A program made the position numbers and the translations under genes. The notes beneath the pieces are model-generated. The model saw nothing but the letters and a program-made list of their open reading frames with translations, did not search any database and was not told the origin of the DNA. Positions 17,334-29,530 of a stretch of 64,000 bases of DNA are shown in pieces; within the stretch, counting starts at the first letter, position 1; each line of letters starts with the position of its first letter. Origin of the DNA: Citrus sinensis (Eukaryota; Streptophyta; Magnoliopsida; Sapindales; Rutaceae); NCBI RefSeq assembly GCF_022201045.2, contig NC_068560.1:36605001-36669000 (forward strand). Reading direction: 5' to 3'.

Positions 17334-18147
17334 TTATTGTAAATTGGAACCATAAACCATTCATGAGCTATGTATATACATTCCATCAAGTAAATTAGGT
17401 CGAGAATTTAGACCATTAGCCGCACCAAAATGCATTTAGCTAAAAAATACAAGAACTTGAGACATAAAATTGCTGTAAAGCATATTTACCTAAAGCGTTA
17501 ATAATATAAAATGGAATTTCAATTCTCACATATTATTGTAGAGCATTGATACTTGAGTCTTGATCACGTGGAAAAGCACAAAGGTGAACTAACTTTTGAA
17601 AGGTGGGTATGATTGGTGCAGAAACAATTGACAAGCTCTTTAAAATACAAGGGGGGATGCTTTTGAATTTTGATATCCCTTTAATTCTAAGCTTTCCTCT
17701 TAGTCATTCCTGTTGACAGCGCTTATTTTTCGTGTTAAGAATTATAAGTAAAAGTAAAAAATAAATTAAAAAATCTCTAAAAGAATTGTCTTTCACGTTA
17801 TACTATAAGAAATATTTTTATCCAAAACTTCCGACATTGCCTATCTTTCCAAAAAAATAACAAGAACAACTGAAATCGTTCCTGTAGTACTAGTAAATAT
17901 GCATATTCAATAATTCCTGACAGACCTCGAGAGATCTAATAATACTCTTTAGTCTCCAGTTTTATATATATTGATGTGTATTTCCTAAGAGGGTGTTGTT
18001 ATTGTAAGCTTCCACTTCATCTCTTTGATATAATCACTTGACTTGGAAGATAATTATGGTAATTCCCATAATTTTTTGGAGAGAAAATAAATAAATTATA
18101 GGAATTTAAAACAATAATTTTAATACACTGTAGGACAAAGAGTCATG

Positions 18148-18300
18148 CTAAGTATCACAACATCTAAGTTCTAATTTGAGTCTCAATTAATGTAATATTC
18201 ATTCATTAGATAGTGTTAAGTAATTTTATAAAAATTTCATCATTTAATAAATGAGTGACACGTGACTTTGAGACTCAAATGTTGATATCCTGTATTATTT
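18148..18300. repeat. Degenerate inverted-repeat MITE relic, family A copy 2
   Basis: The left arm contains AATTTGAGTCTCAATTAATG and ATTCATTCATTAGAT. The right arm, reversed, contains CATTTGAGTCTCAAAG and CTCATTTATTAAATGAT. Together they could fold into a long imperfect hairpin. It resembles copies 1 and 3 of this family in the window. Confidence 0.5.
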
Positions 18301-18980
18301 ATCTTTTAACTTGTAGTAAAGAATTACATTATTGTAAAATTACTCATATATATAGAATATATATGACACGAATAGATGGGATTCAATTTGAGTTTAAATG
18401 AATCAAGTTTATATTAAAGTTTATTAGGAAAATAAGTACCATATCTATTTCAAAAGTAAATAGCAACGAGTTCAAAAAAAAAAAAAAGACCACTTAATTC
18501 ATTTTGTTAAGCTGAATGCATACGCATAAAAAATAGGAATATTGGTTGTAGAAACAATGCTCACAGCTTTGATTTAAAAATAAACAACCTTTAATTTATT
18601 TATTTATTCCAAAAGAAATAAAGATACCGTAATCATCCTCCAAGTCAAGTGATTGTATAAAAAATAAAAAGCTGTAAGTGCTCGTGTTGTGATTAGTTGA
18701 AGCGAATTCCACAGAAATCCAAATCCAGCAAGGCATAAAATGAAAACACATCAATCCACGCAATCATTATTGATCAAATTTTCTTCGTATGAACAAGTAC
18801 ACGAAATATCGATCACCGGAATTGCTATTGCAAATCAATGGAGCATTATTCCTCTAACTATGAAAAGCAAAAAAAAAAAAAAACAAATCTTCCTCTTCCT
18901 GTTTGTAATCGATGATGACTTAATCACTAACCCATAATTACAGTAGCACAAACCATCAACTAACGCATTCTGTCAAGTAT

Positions 18981-20973
18981 TTAAAGCATATTGGTTAATT
19001 CGTCTTTGCTTTCGCGAGCATTGCTAGGGTAAATGCAACCCTTATAGCCTACAAATAACAAAAGAGTGAATTATAAGCATCGTGATTAACCATGAAAAGG
19101 TATAATGAAGGATATAAATAATTAATGTTAGGAAAAAAAATTGTGTTTGTGTACAAGAGAAAACTTACTAGGATCTTTGGATGATAGGGTGGCAGTTTTT
19201 GAAAAGTCACAGTCCCATGCATTGCGTCCATTAGTTTGATGGTGAAGATTCATGGCATATGCAGCATGTGATGCTAATGTATCGGGCTCAAAGCAAGCCC
19301 CTCCAGGAGCAATCGGACTGCAGTCAATCCCTCGTCCGCAAGCATAATCAATATTTGCCTGCAGCTGCTTATTCGTGACGCCTTCCTTTGGCACACACCA
19401 CATTGCTTTGTTTGGTGCACCCGGGTTCTCCTGAATTTAGTTGTTAATAACGCAATAACAAATTAACTTGAATATTACTAGCTAGTTGCTTTAGTTAATT
19501 TCTATGTAGTTAAAATTAATTCTCACTTTGTTATTCTTTAGGAGGCCAACATCAAAATTTGCAGTGCGATCAGGCTTGAACAACCCAAACGATCTCTCAG
19601 AAATAGGCCCTTGTTTCAAATTCTCATCGTATAATGCAAAGAGATAAGTATCAGTTGTCTTCCCAGGCATCAATGGAGTCCCGGCCTTGGACCGAAGATG
19701 GGTTATCAAGCCACTGTAATAATCCTTGGCCTTATCAATGGTTGCCCAAGGTTCTTTGTCGTCTCCTTTGGATGGCCATCCAGTCTCAGTAACCACTATC
19801 TCAACATTGTTATATCCCAAAGAGTTCAACGCAGAACGTGCTGCATCCACCTACAAAACTTTTCAAATATTTTTGTACGCCCATCTATATGTAATATAAT
19901 TAAGCATGCATACATACATACATTACGTACGTCTATACAATTAATATTTTTCATTTATATAATCATTAACTGAAATTTGTCGAAAAAGAATAACGATTTA
20001 ATTATATAAACATATTGTACCTGAGCATCAAACATGTTCATGTATTTAATGTTATTGTTTGGATCAACTCGCCCAGCATTGACTTGAAACAAACAATAAG
20101 CTAAATAACCAGGTCTAGGATCACTGTTGTAAGCGTAGTATGGATACGGATTGATAGCAAAAGGCGAACCGGTGGCATTATTAAATCCAAGGAATCCTTT
20201 CATAACATCTACAAGCCAGGTTTGAAACTTTCCCGAAGAGGGCGGGTCAGAGTGAGAAAGCACGGACATTGAATGCACAGTCGAGACCTTAATTTTACCG
20301 CCGAGAGAGGCAGCATCCAATGCATTTTGCATATTTTGCATTGCGGGTAGAAGCTGTTTTCTAAAATTTTCGTCGAGAGAGACCTCGTTACCAACCATTA
20401 TAAGGAAGATATTGCTTGCGGGGTAGAAGGGTAGGACATTGGTGTTTATCCAAGTTTTTGCAGCATTCGGATCCGAGGCTAAGGCAGGGATTTCACTGTT
20501 TTGTGTTCCAACAACAATGTCGATTCCGCTATTGGCCAAGGCTTTGATCATGGGAATGTCGGGGTTGTATAATCGGATCTTCTGTATAGACGTTGATTGT
20601 AGTAGCTTTACCGTGTCTTCTGGTGATGGCAGGTTGTCCCCTAAATTCCCATAGTTTATGCCTATAAAGGGCTCTGACCCTGCACAAGCAATCGGAGTGT
20701 TTCGTTTTCTAATCGTAAATAAATAAATAAATAAATACAACAGAAAGGTGAATTTTAAACAATAAATAAAATGAACCTTGGGCTTAGCCCAAGCGGCTAG
20801 AGCCGAAGCCTCCGCAGACGTACTGCAGGAGTTTAATTTAAATGTCCTTCCTTGGAGTCACAGAGCTTGAGTGAAGGCAGTCTTTCTCCCAGGCTGAGAG
20901 TTGACATCCCTCGAATATTTGAGAGGGTGAAAAATCTGAGCAGTGCTATATCAGCATTGATGTCAACAGGTCT

Positions 20974-21031
<58 letters not shown>

Positions 21032-21498
21032 GTACTGGCAGTCTTTCTCCCAGGCTGGAAGTTGACATCTCTCGAAATTTGAAAGGGTGAAAAATCTGAG
21101 CGGTGTCATATCAGCATTGATGTCAATAGGTCTCAGTATATATATATATATATGATTGTACGTATCAGTTATACTCTCGTATAATATGAGTTGTAATTTG
21201 AGCAATATTCTCATATCATCAAAAAAATAATAATAATATAAAATGGTTGGAACTTGGAACTACAACAATTAGGAGTTTGTGTTGCTAAGTGCCAAATAAC
21301 AAGTTTGTTTGTTATAATAAAATATGAATGTTTGCACTAGAGTACTCGTGATACAAAATTGTTCAAAACGAACCTAAAACTGAAGATTTAATTGAATTAA
21401 ATTTCACAATGTCTAGAAACTAATAACTTACTTGCAATATTTATGCCAATTAAGATGTTAAGAAGGATGTATAGTGAAGCATCAGGAAGAAATGCCAT
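18981..21498 (-). CDS. GH17 endo-1,3-beta-glucosidase with C-terminal X8 (CBM43) domain
   Basis: It is predicted to cleave beta-1,3-glucan (callose) in the cell wall or apoplast. Exons 21432-21498, 20021-20679, 19527-19850, 19169-19430 and 18981-19048 join in phase to 459 residues. Residues 1-22 are hydrophobic and look like a signal peptide. The GH17 domain follows, starting FIGINYGNLGDNLP. The acid/base Glu121 sits in VGNEVS and the nucleophile Glu264 in VVTETGWPSKG. From about residue 360 an X8 domain begins (AMWCVP) with the conserved Cys pattern and SHAAYAMN. The C-terminus (KDELTNML) is not hydrophobic, so a GPI anchor is unlikely. The internal KDEL is not terminal and is not a retention signal. 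Intron 1 carries a SINE-like, TA-rich repeat. The likely Arabidopsis counterpart, from memory, is At5g42720, near cytosolic PGI. Confidence 0.93.
20770..21153 (+). repeat. SINE-like repeat with duplicated 105-bp segment and (TA)n, in GH17 intron 1
   Basis: TAGCCCAAGCGG near 20783 fits a Pol III A box (TRGCNNARYNGG), and AGGAGTTTAATTT about 45 bp later is a weak B box, as in tRNA-derived SINEs. A segment of about 105 bp starting GCAGTCTTTCTCCCAGGCTG occurs twice (about 20877-20980 and 21037-21145), each copy ending in a TA run. The first run, (TA)n at 20976-21029, separates them. Either a second 5'-truncated SINE inserted here or the 3' part was duplicated. The B box is poor, so the SINE assignment is tentative. 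Confidence 0.4.
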
Positions 21499-21547
21499 GG
21501 CTAATTAAAGCTGACTCTGTTTTTGTGACTTTCGAATTTGAAGCGGC

Positions 21548-21556
21548 AATATATAA
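21548..21556 (-). promoter_or_regulatory. Putative TATA box of the GH17 gene
   Basis: On the minus strand TTATATATT lies about 50 bp before the ATG at 21498, a plausible spacing for a short leader. No other element was assigned. Confidence 0.4.
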
Positions 21557-22200
21557 GACAAGGGAGTTTAAGGGTAGAATTGTAAAAGACCAATTTGTGC
21601 GGAGCTAAAACCTTTGAAAAGTAATGGGAAGAATAAAAGTAATAATAATAATAATAATAAAAGAACAAGAAGCCGGAGTGCGGAGCAGCATATAGTTCTC
21701 CATTTTTACCGATTTTACGTTTGCATATGGACAAGAATGAAAAGTCAAGTCTAGTCTCTTGACTTCTTCAGAGTTTAATCATGTAAATGCCCTAAACGTT
21801 TATCCGTAAAGCTTATTTCGGTACATAAATGCCATAAATTTGAAGCACTTGGAACTAAGTTTTAATTCCAGCAATTATTTTCTTATAAACTCCAGAAGAT
21901 CTGCAATCACCAGTCAATTCTTGTCCATTACAAATCCTTGCATGATTACCAAACTAAATATGTTACCGATATCAATCTTCAATAATAGTGTAAAAATACA
22001 AATTAGGAAACACAAACAAAGTTGATTTTTTTTTTAAATGGAATAATACTGTTAGTTGTTTGAAGATACATCTTAATCAGTCATAGTAGATAGATATTTG
22101 AAATTGTTAAACAAGACCCTTATTTAAATGAATCATTTGATTAAGCACAATATTTCTATTTAATTTTTGCATTACTTTACTTCCTTACTGATCACATCAT
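21557..22200. other. Intergenic DNA upstream of the GH17 gene
   Basis: It holds the distal GH17 promoter, including a short (TAA)n run near 21640-21660. No open frame or RNA is supported. Confidence 0.4.
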
Positions 22201-22943
22201 TTAGAAATTGAATGACTTCTCCTTCAAGGTTTTAGCAGTGTCTTTTAAGACTCACTTTTAAGTGGATCATGCCTAAACTCTTTGCTGTTTCCTCAGAAAC
22301 CTGGTATTTCATCCTTGGTATCTTCAAATCTGCCATCAACAAATGCACATATGATTTTGGTTATTGGGAAAAGAAACCGCAAATAATTTTTTTGATATGA
22401 TTTTATTCGATGCAGTATGCATGAAGTTGATCCTAAGTCTTAACATGTACAATTGAACGAACATTGGAGCCGACCTCCAAATATCTATCATTAATCTTAC
22501 TGCAATAGTTTTCTTTTCCCGCTTCTCAAAGAGAACACGTATACAATTTGCATGAAAATAAACTGAGAAAAAGAAAAATTGAAAATACTACCAAATCTTA
22601 TTTTACTGGAAGTTGCAGGGAAGAGGGTAAATGTAATGTTGGTGCAAAATGTTCAAAACCTCGGAAATCTTTCAGATATCAGATATCTACCGTTAGCTAT
22701 GAAGACTTCATAAAGGGCTTGAATGGTTGCAATTTCTATTTTTATTGGATATACACATAGATATACATACATATATGTACACACGCACACACAATTGAAT
22801 GTTATCATTTATGAGATTGAGAATCAGCTCCACAGATAAAACTAGGTTTGGCTATAAGAAAGAATCGATTACTTCCAGGCAACCTCTTCGGCTAAGGTAT
22901 TTGAAAGTGCACACTGGAGCTGATGACAATCAGAAGAAATTAC
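22201..22943 (-). pseudogene. Decayed cinnamoyl-CoA/dihydroflavonol reductase-like gene (C-terminal half)
   Basis: Three collinear minus-strand blocks resemble the last exons of an NADPH-dependent extended-SDR reductase (CCR/DFR/phenylacetaldehyde reductase group). Block 1 (22943 to about 22795) reads CALSNTLAEEVAWK, then, after a stop and frame change, VELILNLIND. These match the family words LSKTLAEEAAWK and LNLING. Block 2 (about 22735-22613) reads YEVFIANGRYLISERF, matching the SANGRYCLVERV region, then meets a stop. Block 3 (about 22338-22201) reads KYQVSEETAKSLG, then VSLK, and after a one-base shift DTAKTLKEKSFNF and a stop, matching the family C-terminus. Frameshifts and stops show it is dead. 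The NADP-binding N-terminal exons were not found upstream. The family is clear from the motifs, but the exact subfamily is not. Confidence 0.7.
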
Positions 22944-23815
22944 CTGTAATGAAAAGGAACGAGATAAATGTATATTACAGGATGATCCTTCATTTCATCT
23001 AAGCATGACTTGTCGTCATTTACAATTATAGAAAATAGATGACATGTCGAAATACATTACTCTGGAGTGAAAATTATCTGACCCGTCGTTTATAATATGC
23101 ATATATATTAATTTGTGTTGAAAACCAGATGTTTGAGTTCAAATCTGAAGCAAAAAATTTAATTTCATCTATTTGCTGAAACTAAAAATGACACAATTGT
23201 TAATGCATATTGGACCTATTCGATTTACAATTATATATAACTATCTGGTTTGGAAACTAATGGATATATAAATAATCGGAAAAGAATGGCGGGCTTGACT
23301 AAAAATGAAATTCCACCTTAATCTCATTTTATAGCTGTTAGATTCCTTATATGATGTAATAAGCAAAATCTACTTTTGACCTTTTGCGATCTCTCAGTTA
23401 GTAAATCAAAATTACATAAAACAAATAAGCCAAGTGCAATTTTTCTCCACACTACAAACTGGATTCCGAAACTAAATTTACTTGAATTATTTTCACGAGA
23501 TTCCTTGGTAGTTTGGTTTCTTCATCTTTAGTCCAAACAACCGGCAGGAAGCATTCAAAATTAGGTAATTAATGCCAGTTCTTTCGTCATTTGCATAAGT
23601 AATTAAACTTTTACGGCAAACACGGATCAAGAAATTAAATTTTGTATGAGATTTGTCTTGACTGTCTAAATCTTACATCAACCAACTTACAATGTTTAAG
23701 TTCAAAGGAAAAAGAACTTTTAACAATAAATTACTCGTCGGCATATATGATTACTTTGTGCAATTGTACCATGGTGATTAATTTGTGCTCGAACCAAGAT
23801 GTGATTAACATTATA
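22944..23815. other. AT-rich DNA between reductase pseudogene and copia relic
   Basis: I looked for the missing N-terminal exons of the reductase on the minus strand and did not recognise any. Nothing else is supported. Confidence 0.4.
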
Positions 23816-25162
23816 TGTTAGGAAATATGTCTCCTTTACGAGGATTTTATTTAAATGATAAGTAATTTTTCTTTTTAGACTTGACTTATTAAAGGAGAAA
23901 TACAACTTGTAGGAAAAAAAGAAACACTTGTCCTACTATAAATAATCACGGTATATAAAGAGGATAAGTTCACATGTTTTCATAATACAACAATCAGTTT
24001 TGCTGTAAGTAGACAATTTTTAATGTGAGAGAAACAATAAGTTTCTTGAGAGATTATATGCTTTTAGGATTTTGGGTATGAGAAAAAATACTAAAGTAAT
24101 TGTAATACTTTTTTACATAATATATTTTCTCTTATTATTCTTGACAATTGTGGTTTTTTTTTCCTAGTATATGAGTTTTTCACATAAATTTTTATGTTTT
24201 ATGATTGTTTAACTCTCCATCTATTTTCTATTTATTATTTGTTTGATATATTTTTCCTGCGAGATCTTGGACAATCAGATATTTAAAACCTATGATGGTA
24301 AAAATTGAAAAGTTTGGTGGAATAATCATTTTTGCCTTATGATAAATTCAAATTAAGGATATATTGATTCAATATGGTTACATAAGGAAAGGAAAGGAGA
24401 CGTAAACCTTAAAGAAAGTCTTTGAGAATAGAGCAAGTTGGATAAATACCTCTAAATCAATGGATGGAAATAGTGATAATGTTAGTTAGTGGTGTCTATT
24501 TTCTTCAAGAGAGATTGATTTATTCTTTTTGGTGTGCCATAAAAGGTGATTTGCTCCTGCTAGTGGATTTATAAGATTTGCTCGCAAGAAATCATTTGGC
24601 ATTTATGCAAGGTGTGTGATGGAATTTTTTATGTTGATTGTTGGGGACTCTTAAGGAATCCAAAAATGAGAGTGGGTACTTTTAGCAAGGTGATTGACAT
24701 ATGCTAAATATATGCACTATGAATAATGTAGAGTGTGATGATTCTTGGTGTAGAGAATTATGGTTACAAGATAGAGGATAAGATTTTACTCATAGTGGAG
24801 TGATTTTCATAAGTCCTATGTTAGTGTAATTTTGGTAGAGTTAAAACGGTAGAGACCACTTGGTTGTGTGGATAGATAATGTATTATGTTTTGTTCCTAA
24901 TTAAAAACCTTACCAAGGTAGAGATTATTAGAAAATATGTCTTATTTTTTAATAAGAATTTTCCGTGATATTTTGTTCTCTAAGAGGTTTCCTATTTAAG
25001 GAATAAGTAATTTCCCTTTTAATATTTAACATATTCAAGGAGAGAAATACTTATCTTAGAATAAATAATCACTATATATAGAAGGTTGAGTTTACTTATT
25101 TGCATAATACATCAATCAATTTCTTATAAGTAGACGGTTTTTAATGTGAAAGAAACAATCAC
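23816..25162 (+). mobile_element. Short, degenerate Ty1/copia LTR element
   Basis: Two diverged direct repeats, about 23816-24050 (begins TGTTAGGAAATATGTC) and 24926-25162 (begins TATTAGAAAATATGTC), look like LTRs. Both contain ATAAATAATCAC followed by a TATA-like run, and both end near TTTTTAATGTGARAGAAACA. After the left LTR comes TTGGGTATGAGA, close to the usual initiator-Met primer site TGGTATCAGAGC. Before the right LTR lies AAGGTAGAGAT, close to the copia polypurine tract. Between them a frameshifted gag start is readable (KIEKFGG, then IQIKDILIQYGYIRKGKE). No pol is seen, so this is an old internally deleted copy. Target duplications were not found. Confidence 0.65.
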
Positions 25163-26909
25163 TAATAAAATTGTAGTTTTTTTTTAAGAATAAAATTGGT
25201 ATCTAATGAAATGATGAAAGTGTGGGATTTTTAAAAGCTCTACTCATCAAAGAAACACTTGGAGAATGGGCAAGAGTATCTAAATCTTAATATAAGTTAC
25301 ATATAGCTTATTGTAACAATAAGCTAAAGTTTTTGATGAAAAACTAAAAATATGAGAGTTATAAGCTACGTGTCACAAATTGATAAATTTAGGATATAAA
25401 TATACAGTAATTTGTGAGAATACTTATTAAAGATGTATTAAGAATATACCACGCGTGATAATGTACCATGTGATGAATATCGCAAGGTATATATTTGAAA
25501 AACATGGTACGCAACAGTCTTTCAAAGCTAGGTTTAGAGTATTTGAGACTTTAGGCGAATTTTTTTTTTTTACTTCAATACTAAAATAATAATAATAATA
25601 ATAAAAGAGTTCAAAATTCATTATATGTTTAATTCTTGAATTTCAAGAATAATCAAGAAGATCTTGAAAATTTTCAAAATCAAAACCTAAAAAAAAGTTT
25701 AAAAGATATCTTTTTTACTTCTATTAAAACTATTACAAAAACAAACAAACAAGCAAACAAGCAAACAATCAAGTAAGAATAATATTTTTTTCGAATAGAA
25801 TATTTAGAATGGTAGTATATAAAAAAGTTAAGATGATGAACTGATGGTCATATAATAAATGCATGTTTTGTATTTCAAAAAACCAAAATTTTTTTTAAAT
25901 GAATCGATGAATATAATAACTTTCTTTATAGAGAGCATAATAGGAAGTTTTTTTATCTACTGATTTCTTGAGATTATAAGATTTTGAATAGAAATTAAAA
26001 AAAATACTAATTACAAGTCAAAATTTCTAAACTTAAATAATTAAGTTTTTAAGGAAATTAAAAAGGTAAAGATTTTTTTTGGGGAGGGGGGAAGACTAGT
26101 AATGAATAAATTAATGATTAGATAATATTAATAAGTATATCCTTAGTGTTAAGGTTACCAAATATAGATTTTCTTTAAAAATAATTCTTGATTGCAGAAT
26201 AATTACTAATTAAAGAGATGTCTAATAGTCTTCCCTACAAAAACGTAAGTTCAAAAAAACTTTATTAATTAGAGTATTACTAAGAATATACTAAAAAAAT
26301 GAGCTCTTTTCAAACTATGGGGCTTTAGGCGATCACCTTGTTCGCCTGTACTTGAAGCCACCCCTTCCCATTATTTTAGAATCCATGTGTTTAGTTCTTT
26401 TTTGAAATAAATAAAAAATAACATAATTAAAATAACAATGATATAAATTTTTTATTCAAAAAATCATAATATTAAGTTGAATATTATAACAAAGATGCAT
26501 ATATTTTATTTAAAAATATTTATTTATTATTTTATTTGTGAACAAACACATAATTTTAACTTAGGGTACTTTTGTAACTTGAAACAATTTATTCCAATCA
26601 TTTATGATTCCAAGAAGAAGGAAATATATTAATTGGAATTTAACTCACTTCGATTATGATTTTAATTCCTGGAGCTCAAGTAAATAACTTATTATAATTT
26701 CTTTTACTCATCTTGATTTCACTTTATTTCAATTTTAACCTTCTAATTCTCAAAAAATAAATGACTCATAAGACTCACTCAAGATGGAGAGTGATATCTT
26801 GATATGATTTTGAAGCATGCTAACAAATTTGATCAAAATTGTTGGTAACAACCAAATTCCACTAACTCTATAATGTCACATATGGACAAATCATAAAAAT
26901 AAAAATAAT

Positions 26910-27062
26910 GTTAGTGATCCAAACTTTGAGTCCCGATATTATATGTCACTATCTCATTGGATGACGCATTTCTTAGTTTGTAAAATACTTAACCACTATC
27001 CAATGAATAAGTGTTACATCAATTAAGATTCAAATTGAGATATCTTATATTGATCTAAAAAT
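26910..27062. repeat. Degenerate inverted-repeat MITE relic, family A copy 3
   Basis: The left arm carries CAAACTTTGAGTCCCGATAT and TCTCATTGGATGA. The right arm, reversed, carries TCAATTTGAATCTTAATTGA and TTATTCATTGGATAG. Layout and words resemble the relics at 17166-17333 and 18148-18300. Its right part overlaps the 50-bp tandem duplication that follows. Confidence 0.4.
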
Positions 27063-27119
27063 ATAATAACAATTAAGATTCAAATTGAGATATCTTATAT
27101 TGATCTAAAAATATAATAA
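27020..27119. repeat. Perfect 50-bp tandem duplication
   Basis: A 50-bp unit starting CAATTAAGATTCAAATTGAG occurs twice head to tail (27020-27069, 27070-27119) with no visible difference. That identity in otherwise decayed DNA implies a recent event, or an assembly artefact. Confidence 0.9.
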
Positions 27120-29153
27120 AATTAAGCAGCACAATTGTATAACAAGAAATTCATGTGTTATTATTGAGAAATGCTCTTCACTCCACTTTAATATCTTTAT
27201 ACCCCACTTTCGTATTCTGTATTCATAATTCTATTATTTTTTGGAAATTTTATAAAAGGATAAATATGAATTTAATTAAACTAAAATATCTTTGTCCCAT
27301 AAATCACGGCCCTGACTATATTTTATATTAGTTAATTTTATTGATAAGATCAAAATAAGTTTGAATAATAAAGAAATAAATTATCTAATAACAATAATTT
27401 TATTTATGAAAAATTATATTTACATAATTTACTATTGAATTCGATTTATTGTAATTTTATTTTCTTTTGCCATTAAAATAAAAAATATATAAAAATAAAT
27501 GGCAGGGTTTCTGTGTTAAAAGCTCTACTCACTATTGTTTGCCTAGAAGAAATCCTATTGCGTGACTGAGTTTCATGTATACATGACCAAGTAGCGAAAG
27601 AGGAGAAGGCTACCGTTGATTTTTATTTGCTCGATAATTTATTATTACTATTTTTTCAATAAGGAAGCGAGCCTAGCAAGAGAGGCTTTACCACTTGAGG
27701 GAGCGCAGGCCCTGAGTTATCAATTGATTATTATCATTTAAAAAAAAAAAATTGTGGGGGTGGTCTAAATGCTAATCAACTTTTTATTTTCTATCCCTCG
27801 TCAAATTGTCAAAAATCTTGAGCCCATAAAGGATTAATTGTGATTAAAATTTAAAGACGTGAAGGCAAAGAAAAGTCTCCTATATCGAGAACCTTCTCCT
27901 GACAATTAATAGCCGCCCATACCTTATCAATTTCGCACAAATAACAACCACACGCATCAATAATATCGCTCAAATCGAACCGTCCATCTCATAACTCATC
28001 AAACAATAATAGCCGTGAGATCACTAGGGTTCTATTTTAAGTCGGTACTCATCTCTTTATAAGTGATGACAACACCTCTACCAGTTATTGTAGCCATTTG
28101 TTTGCGCCGGCCTCTTTCAGCTGTTTGCTTTCTTAGATCTATTCGTCTCTAAGTTCTCTCGCTTTTGTTTATTCAAATTCGAATAGATAGTCTTGGCTCA
28201 TCATGGCTCTTCGCCTATTTTCTCAAAGCTTTGATCTGGATCTTCGTATTTTCGTCAGATCGGCGAGCTTGCTGGGCTGTGATACGTAAATCGGATGGTT
28301 CTGATTCCATGTATGGTATATATTTTCAGATTCGTTGTTAGATCTCAACGTCTTTTTCTGATTTTCCGATTTTAAACGTTCATAGATCTGATTTTTTTTT
28401 TAATTTTAATCTTTTATTTTTAAATTTTGAAATCGTTTGGTGATTGGTTTCTCAAGATGTTTGATTTTCTTTAGGTGCTGACTCGATTTGGAATCGCCCT
28501 TCGGATTAAGTCAGCGATGGATCGATCGTGATGGTGGCCGACCTAATCATGACGGTTCTGAAGCTGGATTGAATACGATCTATCTCCCGCAACGGCGTGG
28601 CTTGTTGCGGAACACGTTTGCAGATGATAGTAAGATGGGGAAAAAAAATCTTTGTTATGCTAGCTACCATATCGTGTAAGCTTAGTCTTTGCTTTATTAC
28701 CTGTTAGCTGTTATAATATTATGTTGTGTGTGGAGGTGAAGGAGAAAAAAATTTGTGACTGGCGAGGAAAATATGTGATCGGAAGTTGAGAGATAGATTT
28801 TACGTGTTGTGGTTGTTATTACGGCCTTTGCCATGACAGGTGCGCTTGCATGGCAGGTCAAAAAAGCTTAATAAAAGTATTTATTTTTTTGTTCTCGGGG
28901 GGAGATGGCACGGGGATTATTCTTTTATTATTTTTCGTTACCCCGGCTCTCCCCCTGCTGGTGTCTGGTGTTTTTTTGCCTTCCTTTTTTTGTCTCGTCT
29001 TCCTTTTTTTTTCTCCTACGTTAACTTTAGCCGTTTTAGTCCGTTACCAAATCTTCAACGATTCACAGTCGAGATGCCTGCGCGCGAAGAAGGGAAAGCA
29101 GAAGGTACAATCTATTGAAACACATCAATTTTATATACATGGTACACTTATCT

Positions 29154-29530
29154 CATAATAATGCTTATATGTTACACATAGTACTTGACTATGTTTTGGC
29201 ACACATATATTATAGCTCATCATAACAACTTATATAGCACTGGTAGCTCCTACTAACTTACCCGAGACCATGATCTATATGCTTTTCACATTGATGACAC
29301 TTGTTACATAATAATGCTTATATGTTACACATAGAACTTGACTATGTTTTGGCACACATATTTTAGCTCATCATAACAACTTATATAGCACTGGTAGCTC
29401 GTAATAACTTGCCCATAATAATTAATATTCGGTATGTTATTAATGTTTTATCTAATTGTTCATAATTGCACTAGTAACTGGTAATAACTTACCAGAGACT
29501 ATGATCTATATAATTTTCACATTGATGATG
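29154..29530. repeat. Tandem duplication with period about 154 bp
   Basis: A segment starting CATAATAATGCTTATATG recurs from 29308 with few differences over about 100 bp. A shorter third piece (about 29476-29530) repeats the part around GATCTATAT and TTTTCACATTGATGA. Confidence 0.8.

Larger units (their letters stand above)
17091..18980. other. AT-rich intergenic DNA with two MITE relics
   Basis: No gene recognised. It contains two degenerate inverted-repeat elements listed separately (17166-17333 and 18148-18300). The last few hundred bases are the 3' flank of the GH17 gene. Confidence 0.5.
25163..28080. other. Long AT-rich intergenic region
   Basis: No gene recognised. It contains a short (AAT)n run near 25585-25605, a MITE relic (26910-27062) and a perfect 50-bp tandem duplication (27020-27119). 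The last 300 bases rise in G+C and lead into the possible transcript at 28081. Confidence 0.5.

Noticed and set aside
20877-21145. Regularly spaced repeats that could suggest a CRISPR-like array
   Set aside because: Only two copies occur, separated by a microsatellite, in a plant intron. This is duplication, not an array.
20852-21214. Open frames with long YIYIYI runs
   Set aside because: They are translations of the (TA)n tract in GH17 intron 1. The same applies at 47761-47956.
28840-29158. Overlapping plus-strand frames of 92 and 102 codons rich in Phe, Leu and Ser
   Set aside because: Composition follows T-rich DNA, the frames overlap each other, and nothing resembles a known protein or a signal-anchor design with conserved residues.
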